A DNA stretch of 64,000 nucleotides from Adiantum capillus-veneris (GCA_014529385.2 CM043963.1:1926001-1990000), one strand, 5' to 3'; shown: positions 1-9,724, counted from the stretch's first letter. Notes: generated by a model from the sequence alone, not told the origin. Numbers and translations are program-made.

Positions 1-745
1 GCATGCCATACATCTCAAGGGAGTTGGAGGAAGTTCACTTGTGTGATCGTACTTCAATGGATGAGAAAGAGCCAGATCACTATGGAAAGCACCGGGCATA
101 CTCATTGCCAATGGTGTATCTTTGTGGAGTGGAACAATTGGATTTACATGTAGAAAACATAACGGGGATAGTGTGATTGAATATATGCTACTCTCTGAAG
201 CTATCATGCATTACATAAAGAGTTGTAAGCTTGGCCAATGGACCCCAGAATTAGAGCATCAGACTTATGTATTGAAGTTGCATGTGGAGAAGAAACTAAG
301 CATGATGATCTCAGCCAAAGGGAAGAGAAGTTATTACTATGTATGGATTTCAAAACAGACACCAATGTACATTGAAATGGTTGAGCAAAAGTTATGGATG
401 ACAAAGCTTCAACATGATGCACCATTGGAAACTAAATGGGAAGCTTTCAAAAAAGTTATTTGTTCTTGTGTCGAAGAATGCTTTGCCATAAATCATGTCC
501 ATGGTTTCAACAAAGATTGATCATGCAAAAGGTGGTTTGATAAAGAATGCAAAGATGCTTGAAAGTCCTTGATAAAGCTTGATGCAACTATGGACAAACA
601 AAACTATTAATGTCATTTGCATACATACAAGGCATTGATTCAAACAAAGAGAAGAAGATGGAAAGTAAAGCAACAATTATTTCAAGTTTAAGAAAAGGCA
701 CATGTATGTGGAAGATTTTGGAGAAACTTGAGGGGCAAGCGGTTT
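1..745 (+). pseudogene. LINE (non-LTR retrotransposon) fragment, endonuclease end and downstream linker
   Basis: The reading frame open from 122 to 520 and its continuation past a TGA at 518-520 resemble the C-terminal part of a plant LINE ORF2 endonuclease and the linker before the reverse transcriptase. Visible marks are GDSVIEYML (the G-x-SV-x-DY end of an endonuclease/exonuclease/phosphatase domain), then KRWFDKECKDA and, after a few stops, YKALIQTKRRRWK, which match the usual W(F/W)-(N/D)-x-EC-K-x-A and YK-x-L-x-R-x-KRR spacing. Upstream (1-121) IANG followed by FTCRKHNG also suits this domain. No RT domain follows, because Copia sequence begins by about 752. The window edge cuts the 5' side. 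Several in-frame stops make it a dead fragment. Assignment to LINE rests on motif order seen by eye. Confidence 0.6.
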
Positions 746-1008
746 GAGAGTTTAAGTAACTTGAGTCTTATGGATATGTACACACATTGTAGGTATGAAG
801 AGACATTCAGCCCCATAGCCAAGATGTCTACCATTTGTGTGTTTATTGCAGCGAGACTGCTGCGTTAAAATGGTTGTTGAAGCACATGGATGTAAAGAAT
901 ACGTTTCTAAATTGAGACTTGGAGGAAAATGTGTATATGGAGTAACCACAAGGTTATGAAAATATGAGGCTATGTGACCTTGTATGCAGGTTAAAGAAAG
1001 TATTGTAT

Positions 1009-1066
1009 GGGCTAAAGCAAGCACCTAAGAGGATTGTGGGCTAAAGCAAGCACCTAAGAGGATTGT
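1009..1066 (+). repeat. 29-bp tandem duplication inside the Copia RT remnant
   Basis: The segment GGGCTAAAGCAAGCACCTAA and the bases after it to about 1037 are repeated at once from 1038. The unit covers the codons for the GLKQAPR motif, so the duplication is local damage in a dead gene. Confidence 0.9.
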
Positions 1067-1533
1067 GGCATTCCTCATTTCATTGTGCTTTGAAATGTTT
1101 GATGGAGATCATTCATTGTATGTGTGGAAGAATGATGCAGGAATTGTGGTGATTTGAATTTATGTGGATGATTTGATTGTTGAAGGCGAGAATGTGGCTG
1201 AAGTTTGGGGAATGGTGTAGGTCAAGTGCTTGAGAATGCTACCATGTACATGAAATTTGTGGGCAGATTGATCTTCTTGATGGTCTCATATCTAGAAATG
1301 AGCTACAGAGTTGGATTGGTGAGTCAATTTATGCATCTCCTAGGAAACCACACTTGGATGCGGTGAGGCACATTTTGCACTATGTGAGTGCTACTTTGGA
1401 TTATGCACTCTTTTATAGGGTTGATGTGGACTTGTCACTCTATGGCTACACAAATGTGGATTGGGCTGGTAGTACATACGATCGTAAGTCTACCAATAGG
1501 TTAATGTTTTCACTTGGGAGTTCTGCTATCACA

Positions 1534-1538
1534 TGGAG
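1534..1538. repeat. Target-site duplication of element A, left copy (TGGAG)
   Basis: TGGAG here and TGGAG at 4471-4475 flank element A. Removing one copy and the element rejoins the interrupted RNase H frame (SSAITWS to IKKQPTVS), which is independent support for the insertion site. Confidence 0.9.
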
Positions 1539-1764
1539 TGTTGTAATTAGGATGCAGGAAAACACACACATTTTGGAGAAGACAAAGGAAGCTCAAGGAA
1601 CACAACTGAGAGTGTTTTTCTTAGTGTGCAATGGAAATATTGATAGCCCTAGAATGAAGGGCATATATACAACGTACGGGGGAAAACCTCCTAAAGAAGA
1701 AAAAAAAAGCCTCGACGGTCCTAAGTGTGTTTACACACATCACTACCACATGTATATGGTAACA
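1539..1764 (-). repeat. Element A 3' LTR
   Basis: 226 bp, ending TGTTGTAATTAGG on the left and ...GGTAACA on the right in plus orientation. It matches 4263-4470 along its length, except that the other copy lacks about 20 bp next to the U3 end. Confidence 0.85.
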
Positions 1765-1780
1765 AATCCCACTCTCCTTT
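1765..1780 (-). promoter_or_regulatory. Element A polypurine tract
   Basis: On the minus strand this reads AAAGGAGAGTGGGATT immediately before the LTR start TGTTACC. It is the expected plus-strand primer for an LTR element and fixes the minus orientation. Confidence 0.75.
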
Positions 1781-1814
1781 CATAGAATACTCCACAATAG
1801 ATGCATTTGTAATG

Positions 1815-2225
1815 GAACCAGCATTTGCAGTGGAAGGGCAGCGGAACCACCCTCTTTCTTCTTAGCCTCTTTGGCCTTCAACTTAGGACACTGCTTGATC
1901 AAGTGATCATTAGCTTTACAATAATGGCAAGACATCTTCTTTTTTCCCTTATCACTAGAATTTCTAGAAAAATTGCAACCAGCAAAGCATTAGGAACAGG
2001 TGCTTTTCACTCACAGAAGAACCATAAGGAGTGGTTGCATTACTATTACCACCTTTTCTTTGAGTATCAACTGCACGCCGTCTAGTCCTATTTTTTTTGG
2101 AAAGCGACCCTTGCAATAGCAATGTGCATAATGCATCAAACTTGACAACTTCAGGATTTCCTTGGGTCGTAAGTCTCCAAGTACTAGCAAAATTCTGGTA
2201 AGAATCTGGCAAGCCATCAAGAACA
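1815..2225 (-). pseudogene. Element A gag, C-terminal part with zinc knuckle
   Basis: Read on the minus strand from about 2225, the protein shows LPDSYQNFASTWRLTTQGNP, then FDALCTLLLQ, a basic stretch (KKNRTRRRAVDTQRKGGNS) and, after a frameshift, the zinc knuckle CHYCKANDHLIKQC (C-x2-C-x4-H-x4-C) followed by KLKAKEAKKKE. This is the usual order of the second half of a Copia UBN2-type gag. The N-terminal partner is at 3799-3958. About 130 central residues are absent where fragment B sits. Confidence 0.85.
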
Positions 2226-2233
2226 GCCTAGCA

Positions 2234-2246
2234 TTGGTATCAGAGC
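2234..2246 (+). promoter_or_regulatory. Element B primer-binding site
   Basis: TTGGTATCAGAGC, complementary to the 3' end of plant initiator Met-tRNA, the usual Copia primer site. Confidence 0.85.
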
Positions 2247-2364
2247 ATGTATGCATTGCTGGGACCACCTCTTAAGAATTGTGGGGAGGGGCATCGACAC
2301 AGGCGGCAGTTGTTCTTAGGCAGCGGCCACAGGCCAGACGTAGGCAAACAAGGCCACAAGTGGC

Positions 2365-2900
2365 TAGCATCTCAAAACGTTGTCGTTTAAGTCTCTGTTG
2401 AGCTTGGTGCTCTTGGTGCTGGCAAGGCAAGCATAGATGTGGCATCTCAAGACGCCTAGGTGGATAGTGAGCTCTGTAGGGCTCTTCTCAAACGCCATGC
2501 TATTTGGTAGGCGGTGCAACACACCAAGGTGGTGTAGAATCCTCTCAAAACGTTGTCCGTAGGCAGGAAAAACCCGCAACATATCAAAACACTCATAGTG
2601 GTGCAACAGGGCGTGCTCACTGTGGTGAAGCAGACATCATTCAAAATGCCCTATTTGTGGCAGTTTTGTATTAGGCAAACTAGATAGTTTTTTGAGCATC
2701 TCAAAAAGCTGCCAACACTAGCTTCATCCACTAAAGGCATTGAAGGTTGGGCCATTTTTTAGCATATCACAAGGGTACTCTATGCAGATAATTGGTGTTT
2801 TTTGAGCATTTCAAAACGCTCAAAAGTCAAGCCAAATGGGCCTGTCAATAGAGGTATTTCAAAACCTCCTTTGGCAAAGGTTGATAGTGTTTCAAAAGCC
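2365..2900 (+). repeat. Dispersed CTCAAAACG motif array in element B
   Basis: Variants of GCATCTCAAAACGTT recur at about 2367, 2441, 2541, 2580, 2696, 2804, 2853 and 2889. Spacing is irregular (about 35 to 115 bp). The region has no open coding frame. It may be a decayed tandem array in the element's leader; no function is evident. Confidence 0.5.
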
Positions 2901-3216
2901 ATCTCATGGGGGTTTGTCTTATGCTTTATGGATTCAAAGGGGTTCACCAAGAGCTGATATAACAAGAGAGGCTAATCTGATGAGACAAGTTGTTCTCACA
3001 AAAGGTGATTTGATCAATGAAAAGCACTCGATATATCAACAAATGCTACATATGAAAATCTGCTTCGAGATTGCAGTACAAGTTTTCAAAACTTTTTTTG
3101 TCACTTTTAGTGTCGTAGATTTGTCCTTTTTTATCTATTGTCAAAATAATCACACACTTTTTTAGTCAAAGACTCTTTTATCTGTTGTCAGTCATGCCAT
3201 TATCAAAACTTGTACG

Positions 3217-3531
3217 GGTTAGACACTGCCACACATGCAAAGTGGTAAGACCTCCCAAAATATCAATTTTTTGTTCAAGTCCTATTTTGTTCTGCTTCTC
3301 ATGAGGTTATTGGGTACACCTTAAACCCAAGGTTTGATAGTGAACCAAAAACTCCATTTATTGGTAGCTAATTTTTTGACATACACCCTATCTATTCAAT
3401 GGGGGGCACTAGGTTATGGATACACTAGAAATCCTTGGTTGTGAGAGAACCTAAAACTCACAGTTGGTGAGTACACCAAAAACTTGAGGTATCATGAGAG
3501 GGTATGTCTAGTTCGGGCTTGAGGGGGGGAT
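3217..3531 (+). repeat. 3' untranslated block shared with the element at 61,443
   Basis: Phrases such as CACTGCCACACATG, TACACCTTAAACCCAAGGTT, GTGAACCAAAAACTCCATTT, AGAAATCCTTGGTTGTGAG and CAAAAACTTGAG occur in the same order at 63,226-63,537. Both blocks end in a purine tract and an LTR. Confidence 0.85.
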
Positions 3532-3687
3532 TGTTGAGTTCAAGCCCTTTTTCGGTACCCGTAGGAAACGCCTCTTAAAGGCATGCAGATCACTTGTAGT
3601 TTACATGGCAACTTTTGCTATATATATTGTAAGGTTTTACAAAGGAAAATATCAACGAAGTGTAGCATTTTTATTTTGCAGTGTCGA

Positions 3688-3724
<37 letters not shown>

Positions 3725-3798
3725 AATCTCTTCTGCATCTCTTCTCTCTCGCCATGACCGGTTGTCGATGGCACCCACCATAGCTCCGCAGCCTAGCA
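3532..3798 (+). repeat. Element B 3' LTR
   Basis: Begins TGTTGAGTTCAAGCCC after the purine tract and ends CCTAGCA. It contains a CT microsatellite (3690-3719). The length (267 bp) is close to the 273-bp LTR at 61,443, which has the same CCTAGCA terminus. Confidence 0.75.
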
Positions 3799-3958
3799 CC
3801 TCAGAACCAGGATATACATCAATGTCTTGCACAATATTCCACACTCCCTTCAACACAAGAACATGTTGCACCATATAAGCCCACATAGGGTAATTGTCCC
3901 CATCCCATTTGTCCTGAGTAGCAAACATCTTGAACACATCTATGTTGGTGTCAGCCAT
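3799..3958 (-). pseudogene. Element A gag, N-terminal part
   Basis: Starts with MADTNIDVFKMFATQDKWDG at 3958 and continues DNYPMWAYMVQHVLV, GVWNIVQ and VYPGS. The order resembles the Copia gag N-terminus at 54,354 (FTSEDKLDGTNYSLWPFIAKN, then GLWDYV, then RPGS). The match ends where the LTR of B begins at 3798. Confidence 0.85.
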
Positions 3959-4248
3959 GGTAAATGCTACACTTGATGTGAAAACTGCTCAAAAAGAGGA
4001 GATACAAAGTGAAAACAACACGTGCTATATATCACAAACTGTAGGAGACTGTAAGGGACATGTTCTGCAGAAAATGACATTGAATTTTTGCACAAAATGA
4101 CAAAATACCCTGTACAATACTGCCTATAGTGGAAATGGTGTCCGATATCTATCAACCTGCAAACGCTCGCGAAAGCTCACAAAAATCGAAGAAAGTGAGT
4201 AGGCGTGTGCTGGAGCTGCTGGCGACTAAGCTCTGGAGGACGCAACCT

Positions 4249-4261
4249 GCTCTAATTCCAA
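4249..4261 (-). promoter_or_regulatory. Element A primer-binding site
   Basis: The minus strand reads TTGGAATTAGAGC directly after the LTR end CTAATTCCAACA. Two differences from the standard Met-tRNA site suggest decay or a variant primer. Confidence 0.7.
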
Positions 4262-4262
4262 T

Positions 4263-4470
4263 TGTTGGAATTAGGGTTGCAAGAAAACACACACAGCTTG
4301 GAGAAGACGAAGGAAGCTCAAGGCACAATTGAGAGAGTTTTTCTTAGTCTGCAATGGAAAGATCGATAGCCTGAGAGAATGAAGGGCGTATATACAATGC
4401 ACAGGGGAAAAAACCTCTTAAAGAGGGAAAAATGCCTCGTGCGGTCCTCAGTGTGTTCACACACATAACA
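4263..4470 (-). repeat. Element A 5' LTR
   Basis: 208 bp, TGTTGGAATTAGGGTTGC on the left and CACATAACA on the right in plus orientation. The TSD copy TGGAG follows at 4471-4475. Confidence 0.85.
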
Positions 4471-4809
4471 TGGAGTATTAAGAAGCAACCTACAGTTTCT
4501 CTTTCAAGTACAGAGGAGGGAGAGTACATAGGTGTTGTAGTGATGGCATGTGAGGTAGCATGGTTGGGATTGCTACTTCAGGAATTTGGAGTACACGTAC
4601 AAAGGTCGGTTGTCATCTATTGTGAAAAGCTCATCAACATCCAAGTGGCAAACAATTTAGTGTTTCATGCCAGGACAAAGCACATTGAAGTGCACTACCA
4701 CTTCATCAGAGAGAGGGTCTTAGCAGGTGACATAGACCTTCAGTATGTGGTGACGGATGAGCAAGTTGCAAATATCTTCACGAAGGCCCTTGGAGTGGAG
4801 AAGCTATGA
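4471..4809 (+). pseudogene. Ty1/Copia RNase H, right half of the gene split by element A
   Basis: The frame reads KKQPTVSLSSTEEGEYIGVV, then ACEVAWLGLLLQEFG, VIYCEKLINIQVANNLVFHA, RTKHIEVHYHFIRERVL and NIFTKALGVEKL, the classic C-terminus of a Copia polyprotein. The catalytic order (E in STEEGEY, then a weakened DSQSA written as CEKLINIQ) is partly lost: the expected D of the T-D-S-Q-S motif is E. The stop TGA is at 4807. The left half of the domain is at 1354-1538. Confidence 0.9.
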
Positions 4810-4849
4810 CGATTTCAAGTGATGCTTGGCATACAAGAGATATCATTGA

Positions 4850-5250
4850 GCTTAAGGGGGAGTGTTGAGATTCAAGGTCAACATATATGACTCCTCAATG
4901 ACTACCATCAATAGTCATCTCATCACTTGCATGCCTTGGTTGGATATGCATATCTTTGCCAGTGATACAACAGATGTACTGCTGATAGCCTCCGATTTTT
5001 TCATAAAAAAGGCTAAGAAGATGCAGATTTTCTCAAGATTGATTAATTTTTACCCATGTTTTTATGGCATCTAGGCCTATGCGTATCCTTGTTGCTTTAT
5101 ATTTTGCATGGAATATTTATTGAGCTCTTGGCTATTGAGCAGGTCGGCAATTGTGAAAGCCAAACTCTTATTTGTGTGTACATAAGCTATGGCTTGACTT
5201 TTCAATGGATAGAGAGAATATTACTTTACTGAGAGCAAGCTATAAAGCCT
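4850..5250 (+). repeat. Polypurine tract and putative 3' LTR of the outer Copia
   Basis: TTAAGGGGGAG at 4852-4862 is followed by TGTTGAGATTCAAGG at 4863, the normal PPT and LTR start. No partner LTR lies in the window, so the right edge (about 5250) is a guess based on where an LTR of usual size would end. Confidence 0.55.
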
Positions 5251-5985
5251 CCAACTTACCTAAGCTAAATATAATCTAAGGCCGCTTTGCCTGCCTTCAT
5301 GAACCTAATCTCTAAAAAAACATTCAAATACCAGTAAATGATAGGAAGTCAACATCAACCATACGAGTTTAGGCACCAAGCCTCTTTGGTGCCACATTGC
5401 GTATTTAGGCTAGGCCAAGGCAAGATTCCTGATACAATGTAGGTCATTCAACCCCCGACACACTCACCATGTAGGTAAGCATAACATAAAAGAAGAAGAT
5501 CCAGGCTCCACACTTTCAATCCAGCAAAGCCCCAAGTCGTTGATCCTTTTGTCTAAGGCTAAGAGATATAGGCGGCCCAATATTATATTGACATTTTCAT
5601 GAGAAACATAATATATGAGTCCAACCATATTATTTCATCTTAGATATGCACAAACAATCCTTTCCAAAGCAATTAGTAGCCTCTACCCTTACACCATCCT
5701 TATTTATCCTTTCCAAGAAATTAGTCTGTACATAGTTTCTACCCTTACACCTCTAACATAGACCATCAAAATCACTTAATAACCCAATAAGCATCCAATT
5801 TTCCTAAGCAATGACCATTGGACTTAACCTTTGAATTTTGGAACCTTACTTAGCATTTTGGAAGTCTTAATGGGCCGAACCTTAGGTCTTTGAAGCCCAT
5901 GCTTGCACATTTCTCTTCTGCAGATGGTCCCCCTTTGGATCCCTATTTTCCCTCCTTTGGATCCCTACTGTGACCAGTTTGCTAG
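5251..5985. other. No recognisable feature
   Basis: AT-rich sequence with stops in all frames. I see no gene, repeat unit or element terminus. Confidence 0.5.
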
Positions 5986-6201
5986 CCTTACCAATAATCT
6001 AGCTTTTTCTCCCCTGGTACTTCCCCATATTAATTGATCAGGTTAACATGAGAAATCATTTAGGAGAATTAGATATTAGTTATTATGACATTTCCTTACC
6101 AATAATCTAGCCTTTTCTCCCCTGGTACTTCCCCATATTAAAATGATCAATTTAACATGAGAAAATAATTTAGGAGAATTAGACATTAGTTATTATGACA
6201 G
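5986..6201 (+). repeat. 108-bp tandem duplication
   Basis: Two adjacent units, 5986-6093 and 6094-6201, both begin CCTTACCAATAATCTAGC and contain CTCCCCTGGTACTTCCCCAT and GGAGAATTAGA. They differ by a few substitutions and small indels. Non-coding. Confidence 0.9.
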
Positions 6202-6241
6202 GAAATTATTTATCCAACCTTAGAAATGCAAGGCTACATTG

Positions 6242-6559
6242 TGTTGGGTTCCTAAACAAACATTAGAAGCCCATAGCTACTATAATGGAAATGTTCAAAT
6301 CTGGGTACCTAAACATAACTTGTGTTCTTCCTTGCTACCTATAAAACTTGTTGGGATGATAAAGTCCAATGTGTTGTGCCTAAGTGTTGGGCGGCCAAAC
6401 ACTAACCAAGAAGTAACATTGACCATTCATTCTACATAAAACAATAAGGATTCATAACCTTAATCATCATTGTGATAGGATTCCAAAATCCGTGTCTCCT
6501 CTTCTTCTCTCTTCTCCGTCATTGCACACACACGTACATGCTCTCACTTGTGCACTTCA
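6242..6559 (+). repeat. Putative orphan 5' LTR
   Basis: Begins TGTTGGGTTCC and ends TGCACTTCA right before a primer-site-like ACTAGTATCAGAGCTTG (6560-6576). A CT-rich tract (6499-6515) precedes the end, as in other LTRs of this window. No matching 3' LTR was found. It may belong to the Copia fragment at 7640-8185. Confidence 0.5.
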
Positions 6560-6562
6560 ACT

Positions 6563-6573
6563 AGTATCAGAGC
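6563..6573 (+). promoter_or_regulatory. Primer-binding site of the orphan LTR element
   Basis: AGTATCAGAGC, matching the core of the Copia Met-tRNA site TGGTATCAGAGC with the first bases altered. Confidence 0.6.
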
Positions 6574-6576
6574 TTG

Positions 6577-7084
6577 AGGAGTATAGAGTATCATTGGAGC
6601 TTTTTAGTAGGGAAGTAGACAAAAACACAGCAAAACCTTGTAAAGTGGGGTATTTTCAATTGAGTCAATGTGTTACAAACACTAGAAAAAAGACTCGATT
6701 GCACTTCCAAACTCCTCAACTTGAAAAATGGATGATGATGCATGAGATGCTCTAGAATTTCATGTTGTTCTACTATTCTTAGTCCTTGGGTCTGTCAACA
6801 CCAACATCTAGCCATGCCTTTGCATATATTGTTCCTTGACTTGGTCTTGAAAGTTCAGCTGTCTTAGCAAGTTTGCGCTCTTTGCATCATTTCTCATTCT
6901 TCTTTTGCACAAAATAGCCCTACAAAAATTATTGGTCGCTAATGACAGGTTTGTGAATGCTCATGGTTCCATGATAGTGCCCTCTATAAATATAGGTTTC
7001 CCTAATTCAAGATTGGTGAAGCGATCACACTCAACCTCCATCATAATATATGTAGATATGGTATTGTCTTGAGCTACCATGGAT

Positions 7085-7155
<71 letters not shown>

Positions 7156-7639
7156 CTACTTCCTTGCACGTTGAAAATCCCACCTGCATCTGCACCAACA
7201 TCAATTTGTTATGGGATATTTAAGTAAAATATAAAGTATAAGACCTCAAAGCATTTTCACTTCAAATTTTCTCCTTTATTTCCCTTTTTCCCTCTTTTAT
7301 TTTAGTCTTGTTCTACTTGGGAAACCCATCAAGTCTATGTAGTGTTAAGGAAAACCAATTGTGTACCACCATCTCTTGCTTTCGGCATACAATGTTTGTC
7401 GGCTATACAAGCTTGAGCTAGAGCTTTATGCTTACATCATGTATGAGATATGAGAGAGTTCAATGATTAGGCCAAAAGGAAAAATTCAAGCGGGGAACCC
7501 ATATGCTTCCTTTTAGAGGCTTCTTTGACTCATCTCTTGTTTTCATATGCAATTGGAACATGTGTAGAAGCATCCATGGCCATATATCAATGTGTGGGTA
7601 TTATTTGGAAAGGCTAGGCATGCATAAGTGACTGGGGAG
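6577..7639. other. Non-coding stretch with a GA microsatellite
   Basis: Stops in all frames, apart from the GA array at 7086-7153. Possibly the decayed interior of the element that starts at 6242, but no gag motif is visible. Confidence 0.4.
7086..7153 (+). repeat. (GA)n microsatellite
   Basis: About 34 uninterrupted GA units. Confidence 0.98.
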
Positions 7640-8185
7640 AGGTTCCATAGGAGGTGCAAAGTATGTCATTCACTCCAACAAAAGGATTGTTTACAAGAAT
7701 GATGTATACTTTACTAAAAAGAAGATGCATAAGAATCCTATGCCTACAATAGACTTATCTTCCAAGAAGGATGCATTAGAAGCCAGTGCATATACTAGAG
7801 ATATATTCCACAAAGATGGGGTTGTTTATAATAGGGATGAACTGCCTAATTCTAGAGAACAAGTCCAGAAGCCTTCTGTAATACAAGATGTTGCCAAGGG
7901 ACAAGAAGCTCAACCATTTATTAGAAGGCATGTAAGAGTTTCAAGGCCTCCTGATAGATATATTCTCTCATTGGACTAAATTATGTTGACAGAATGTGGA
8001 GATCCCTCCTCCTATAAGGAAGCCATGAAGGTGATGTGGAAGAAAGCTATGCAATAAAAAATGGACTCGTTGCATAAGAATCAAACTTGAATGTTGGTTT
8101 GATTGCTTAAAGGTAAACAGACATTATCATGCAAATGGGTGTACAAACTAAAGATCACAACTCATGATAATAAACCAAAGTAAAG
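7640..8185 (+). pseudogene. Ty1/Copia pol fragment between integrase and reverse transcriptase
   Basis: The open stretch 7725-7979 ends RRHVRVSRPPDRYILSLD, and beyond its stop the same frame gives YKEAMK, then MDSLHKNQT and CKWVYKLK. This is the conserved linker and first RT block of Copia polyproteins (R-x-S-x-RPP-x-RY, then Y-x-EA, then MDSLHKNxTWELV, then KWVYKLK). The sequence breaks off near 8185, before the RT core. Stops after 7976 show it is dead. Confidence 0.8.
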
Positions 8186-8199
8186 GCATGGCTTATGGC

Positions 8200-8943
8200 T
8201 ACATTAGGAAGAGAATGGGGTTTAGGAGGGCCTATTTACTTGGCAATTTAAGGAAGTCAAACCTCTAAGACAATTTTTGAATTTAAACACGCAAAATGGC
8301 TAGTTTATTTGAACTCAAATTTCCCCCCCAAAATAAAATCTAAAATCAAATGAGAAAAACCATATCATGTAACACATCTACAAAAAGATCTCGGTGTGTA
8401 GATTATAGATCTATAATCTCCGCTCAAATTGGAGATCATATCTAGGAGTTTTGGAAAGCCAAAAGAATAGATAAAGTTGTCAGTCCTCCTTTTTTTTTGG
8501 GGGGGGGGAGTGCATCTTTTGACCACTCTTGCACCTATGTTACACACCCACCATTCTTGTGCACCTGGTATTGGTGCAACTAAAGTTGGTCAACACTATG
8601 AAGAGGGAAAAGTAGAGCTATTTGTGTCTATAGGTTGCCAAGGTGGTTATATGTGTAAGTTTTATGGGGTTATACAGACCAAGGTGTTGGCTTTTGAACC
8701 AGACCGGCATCCTCCTAGTTGATGTCCATTATTTTTCCAAAAAAAAAGTATTGTAATTATTGAGAGTCTTTGAATTTAATCAGATAATTTTTGAGTCTAT
8801 TTATGCCAAATATGAGTTGTAAAGTTTGTAAATGAGTCCAAGCCTTAAAGTGAGCCTTTGGCCAAGAAAGCCCTACGTATAAAGCTCATTTTTTTAAAGT
8901 GGAAAAGGAAACTTATCATTATCACAAGGTCTATGAGTTTTGG
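8200..8943. other. No recognisable gene
   Basis: AT-rich, with homopolymer runs (T then G at 8489-8508). A short open stretch near 8580-8720 has no recognisable domain. Confidence 0.4.
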
Positions 8944-9037
8944 AGCGTACGACTGAGAGCAGCTACTGTCTCCTGCCTTGTACAACTGAGAGCGTACGAC
9001 TGAGAGTAGCTACTGTCTCCTGCCTTGTACAAGTTTG
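8944..9037 (+). repeat. 47-bp tandem duplication
   Basis: AGCGTACGACTGAGAG, then AGCTACTGTCTCCTGCCTTG, starts at 8944 and again at 8991, with one substitution. Confidence 0.9.
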
Positions 9038-9173
9038 AAAATGAACATTGTGCCAAAATCTATAAGGATGGTATGGATCATTATTGCATTAAATAGAAGA
9101 GAAACCTAGTGAGCTTAAGCTCATAGTGCCTGTAGACTACATTGGTGATTGATACCTTGATGAGGAAGGAAAC

Positions 9174-9470
9174 ATGTATTTATTTGTGCATGATCCCCTC
9201 ATTGTGGACAAGTGGGGATTATTAGGCACAAAGGAAAAGGTCGATGTCGAGCCTAAGGAAAAGCCACCAAAGCTGGACATTCCTAATTCCAAGCTCAGGC
9301 GAGTGAGCATGGCTACTCGCATCAACATGGACAGTACTCATATCAGTTTATACAAATACAATAACCATGAGAAAATGCTCTACTACAGGTGTGATGAATC
9401 CAATGTGATGGAGTTAACGGAGCAAAAATGCTTGTATGTGTTCACTTATGAAGTAGAAGGAGATACGTAG
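9174..9470 (+). CDS. Unrecognised 98-codon open frame upstream of the Gypsy gag
   Basis: Lysine-rich near the N-terminus (KEKVDVEPKEKPPKLDIP) with no domain I recognise. It lies about 250 bp upstream of the gag remnant and could be leader sequence of that Ty3/Gypsy element or a chance frame. There is no promoter or splice evidence. Confidence 0.2.
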   Translation: MYLFVHDPLIVDKWGLLGTKEKVDVEPKEKPPKLDIPNSKLRRVSMATRINMDSTHISLYKYNNHEKMLYYRCDESNVMELTEQKCLYVFTYEVEGDT

Positions 9471-9724
9471 ATAATCATGCTAAACAAGTATGGTAAGAGA
9501 TATTCAATAGTTAGCCGCAAAGAGCTTGAGGATATACATAATTTGGGGGATCACTCCATGAATACTATGTCACCCCTAGCGTGTTACACCTACTGTCTCT
9601 AAAGCAACAAGGCCAAAAACTGCGAGAGTGAGTTCTCTGAGAACTTGTGTGGAAGATTCTTTCAGTCAACCACATCTCTCTGAGCCAAGACTAATGGGAT
9701 CTTTGAATTCAATTCAACATAAGG

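Larger units (their letters stand above)
752..1538 (+). pseudogene. Ty1/Copia pol fragment: decayed reverse transcriptase into RNase H (left half)
   Basis: Read with frameshifts and stops, this stretch follows the Copia RT order: ETFSPIAKMST, then a degraded KHMDVKNxFLN-like block, then YGLKQAP (duplicated in tandem), then YVDDLIVEG near 1161-1187. An open stretch from 1354 gives LDAVRHILHYVSATLDYALF, then TNVDWAGSTYDRKST and SSAITWS, the start of the Copia RNase H domain. The frame ends exactly where element A begins at 1539, and the missing RNase H half resumes at 4476 with IKKQPTVSLSSTE. It is an old plus-strand Copia that lost function before, or independently of, the insertion. Confidence 0.85.
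2227..3798 (+). mobile_element. Element B: plus-strand LTR element remnant nested in the gag of element A
   Basis: The left edge reads CCTAGCA followed by TTGGTATCAGAGC (2234-2246), that is, the last bases of an LTR and a perfect Met-tRNA primer site. The right edge is a 3' LTR (3532-3798) that also ends CCTAGCA, preceded by the purine tract GAGGGGGGGA (3521-3530). The 5' LTR and the adjoining piece of gag have been lost. The last 320 bp before the LTR match 63,226-63,537, so B belongs to the same family as, or a close relative of, the gag-only element at 61,443. The interior (2250-3200) shows no gag, so B is even more reduced. Confidence 0.75.
1539..4470 (-). mobile_element. Element A: gag-only, non-autonomous Copia-type LTR retrotransposon, minus strand
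   Basis: Two LTR copies (1539-1764 and 4263-4470) bound the element with TGTT...AACA ends and a 5-bp TSD, TGGAG. Orientation is minus. A primer site TTGGAATTAGAGC (two mismatches to the Met-tRNA type TTGGTATCAGAGC) follows the right LTR on the minus strand at 4261-4249, and a purine tract precedes the left LTR (minus strand of 1765-1780). Inside are only gag pieces: an N-terminal part (3958 down to 3799) and a C-terminal part with one zinc knuckle (2225 down to about 1815). No protease, integrase or RT is seen. A plus-strand LTR fragment, B, replaces the middle of gag. Such an element would need enzymes from a full Copia. Confidence 0.85.

Noticed and set aside
2231-2250. TGGTATCAGAGC sites considered as tRNA gene pieces
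   Set aside because: Each lies directly after an LTR end and no cloverleaf follows; they are retrotransposon primer-binding sites.
5986-6201. CRISPR-like direct repeats
   Set aside because: Two long adjacent units without spacers in plant nuclear DNA; a plain tandem duplication.
8477-8722. 81-codon open frame next to a poly-G run
   Set aside because: No domain, low-complexity start, and no similarity to neighbouring element proteins that I can defend.
9137-9328. Minus-strand open frame opposite 9174-9470
   Set aside because: Shadow of the plus-strand frame, no independent support.
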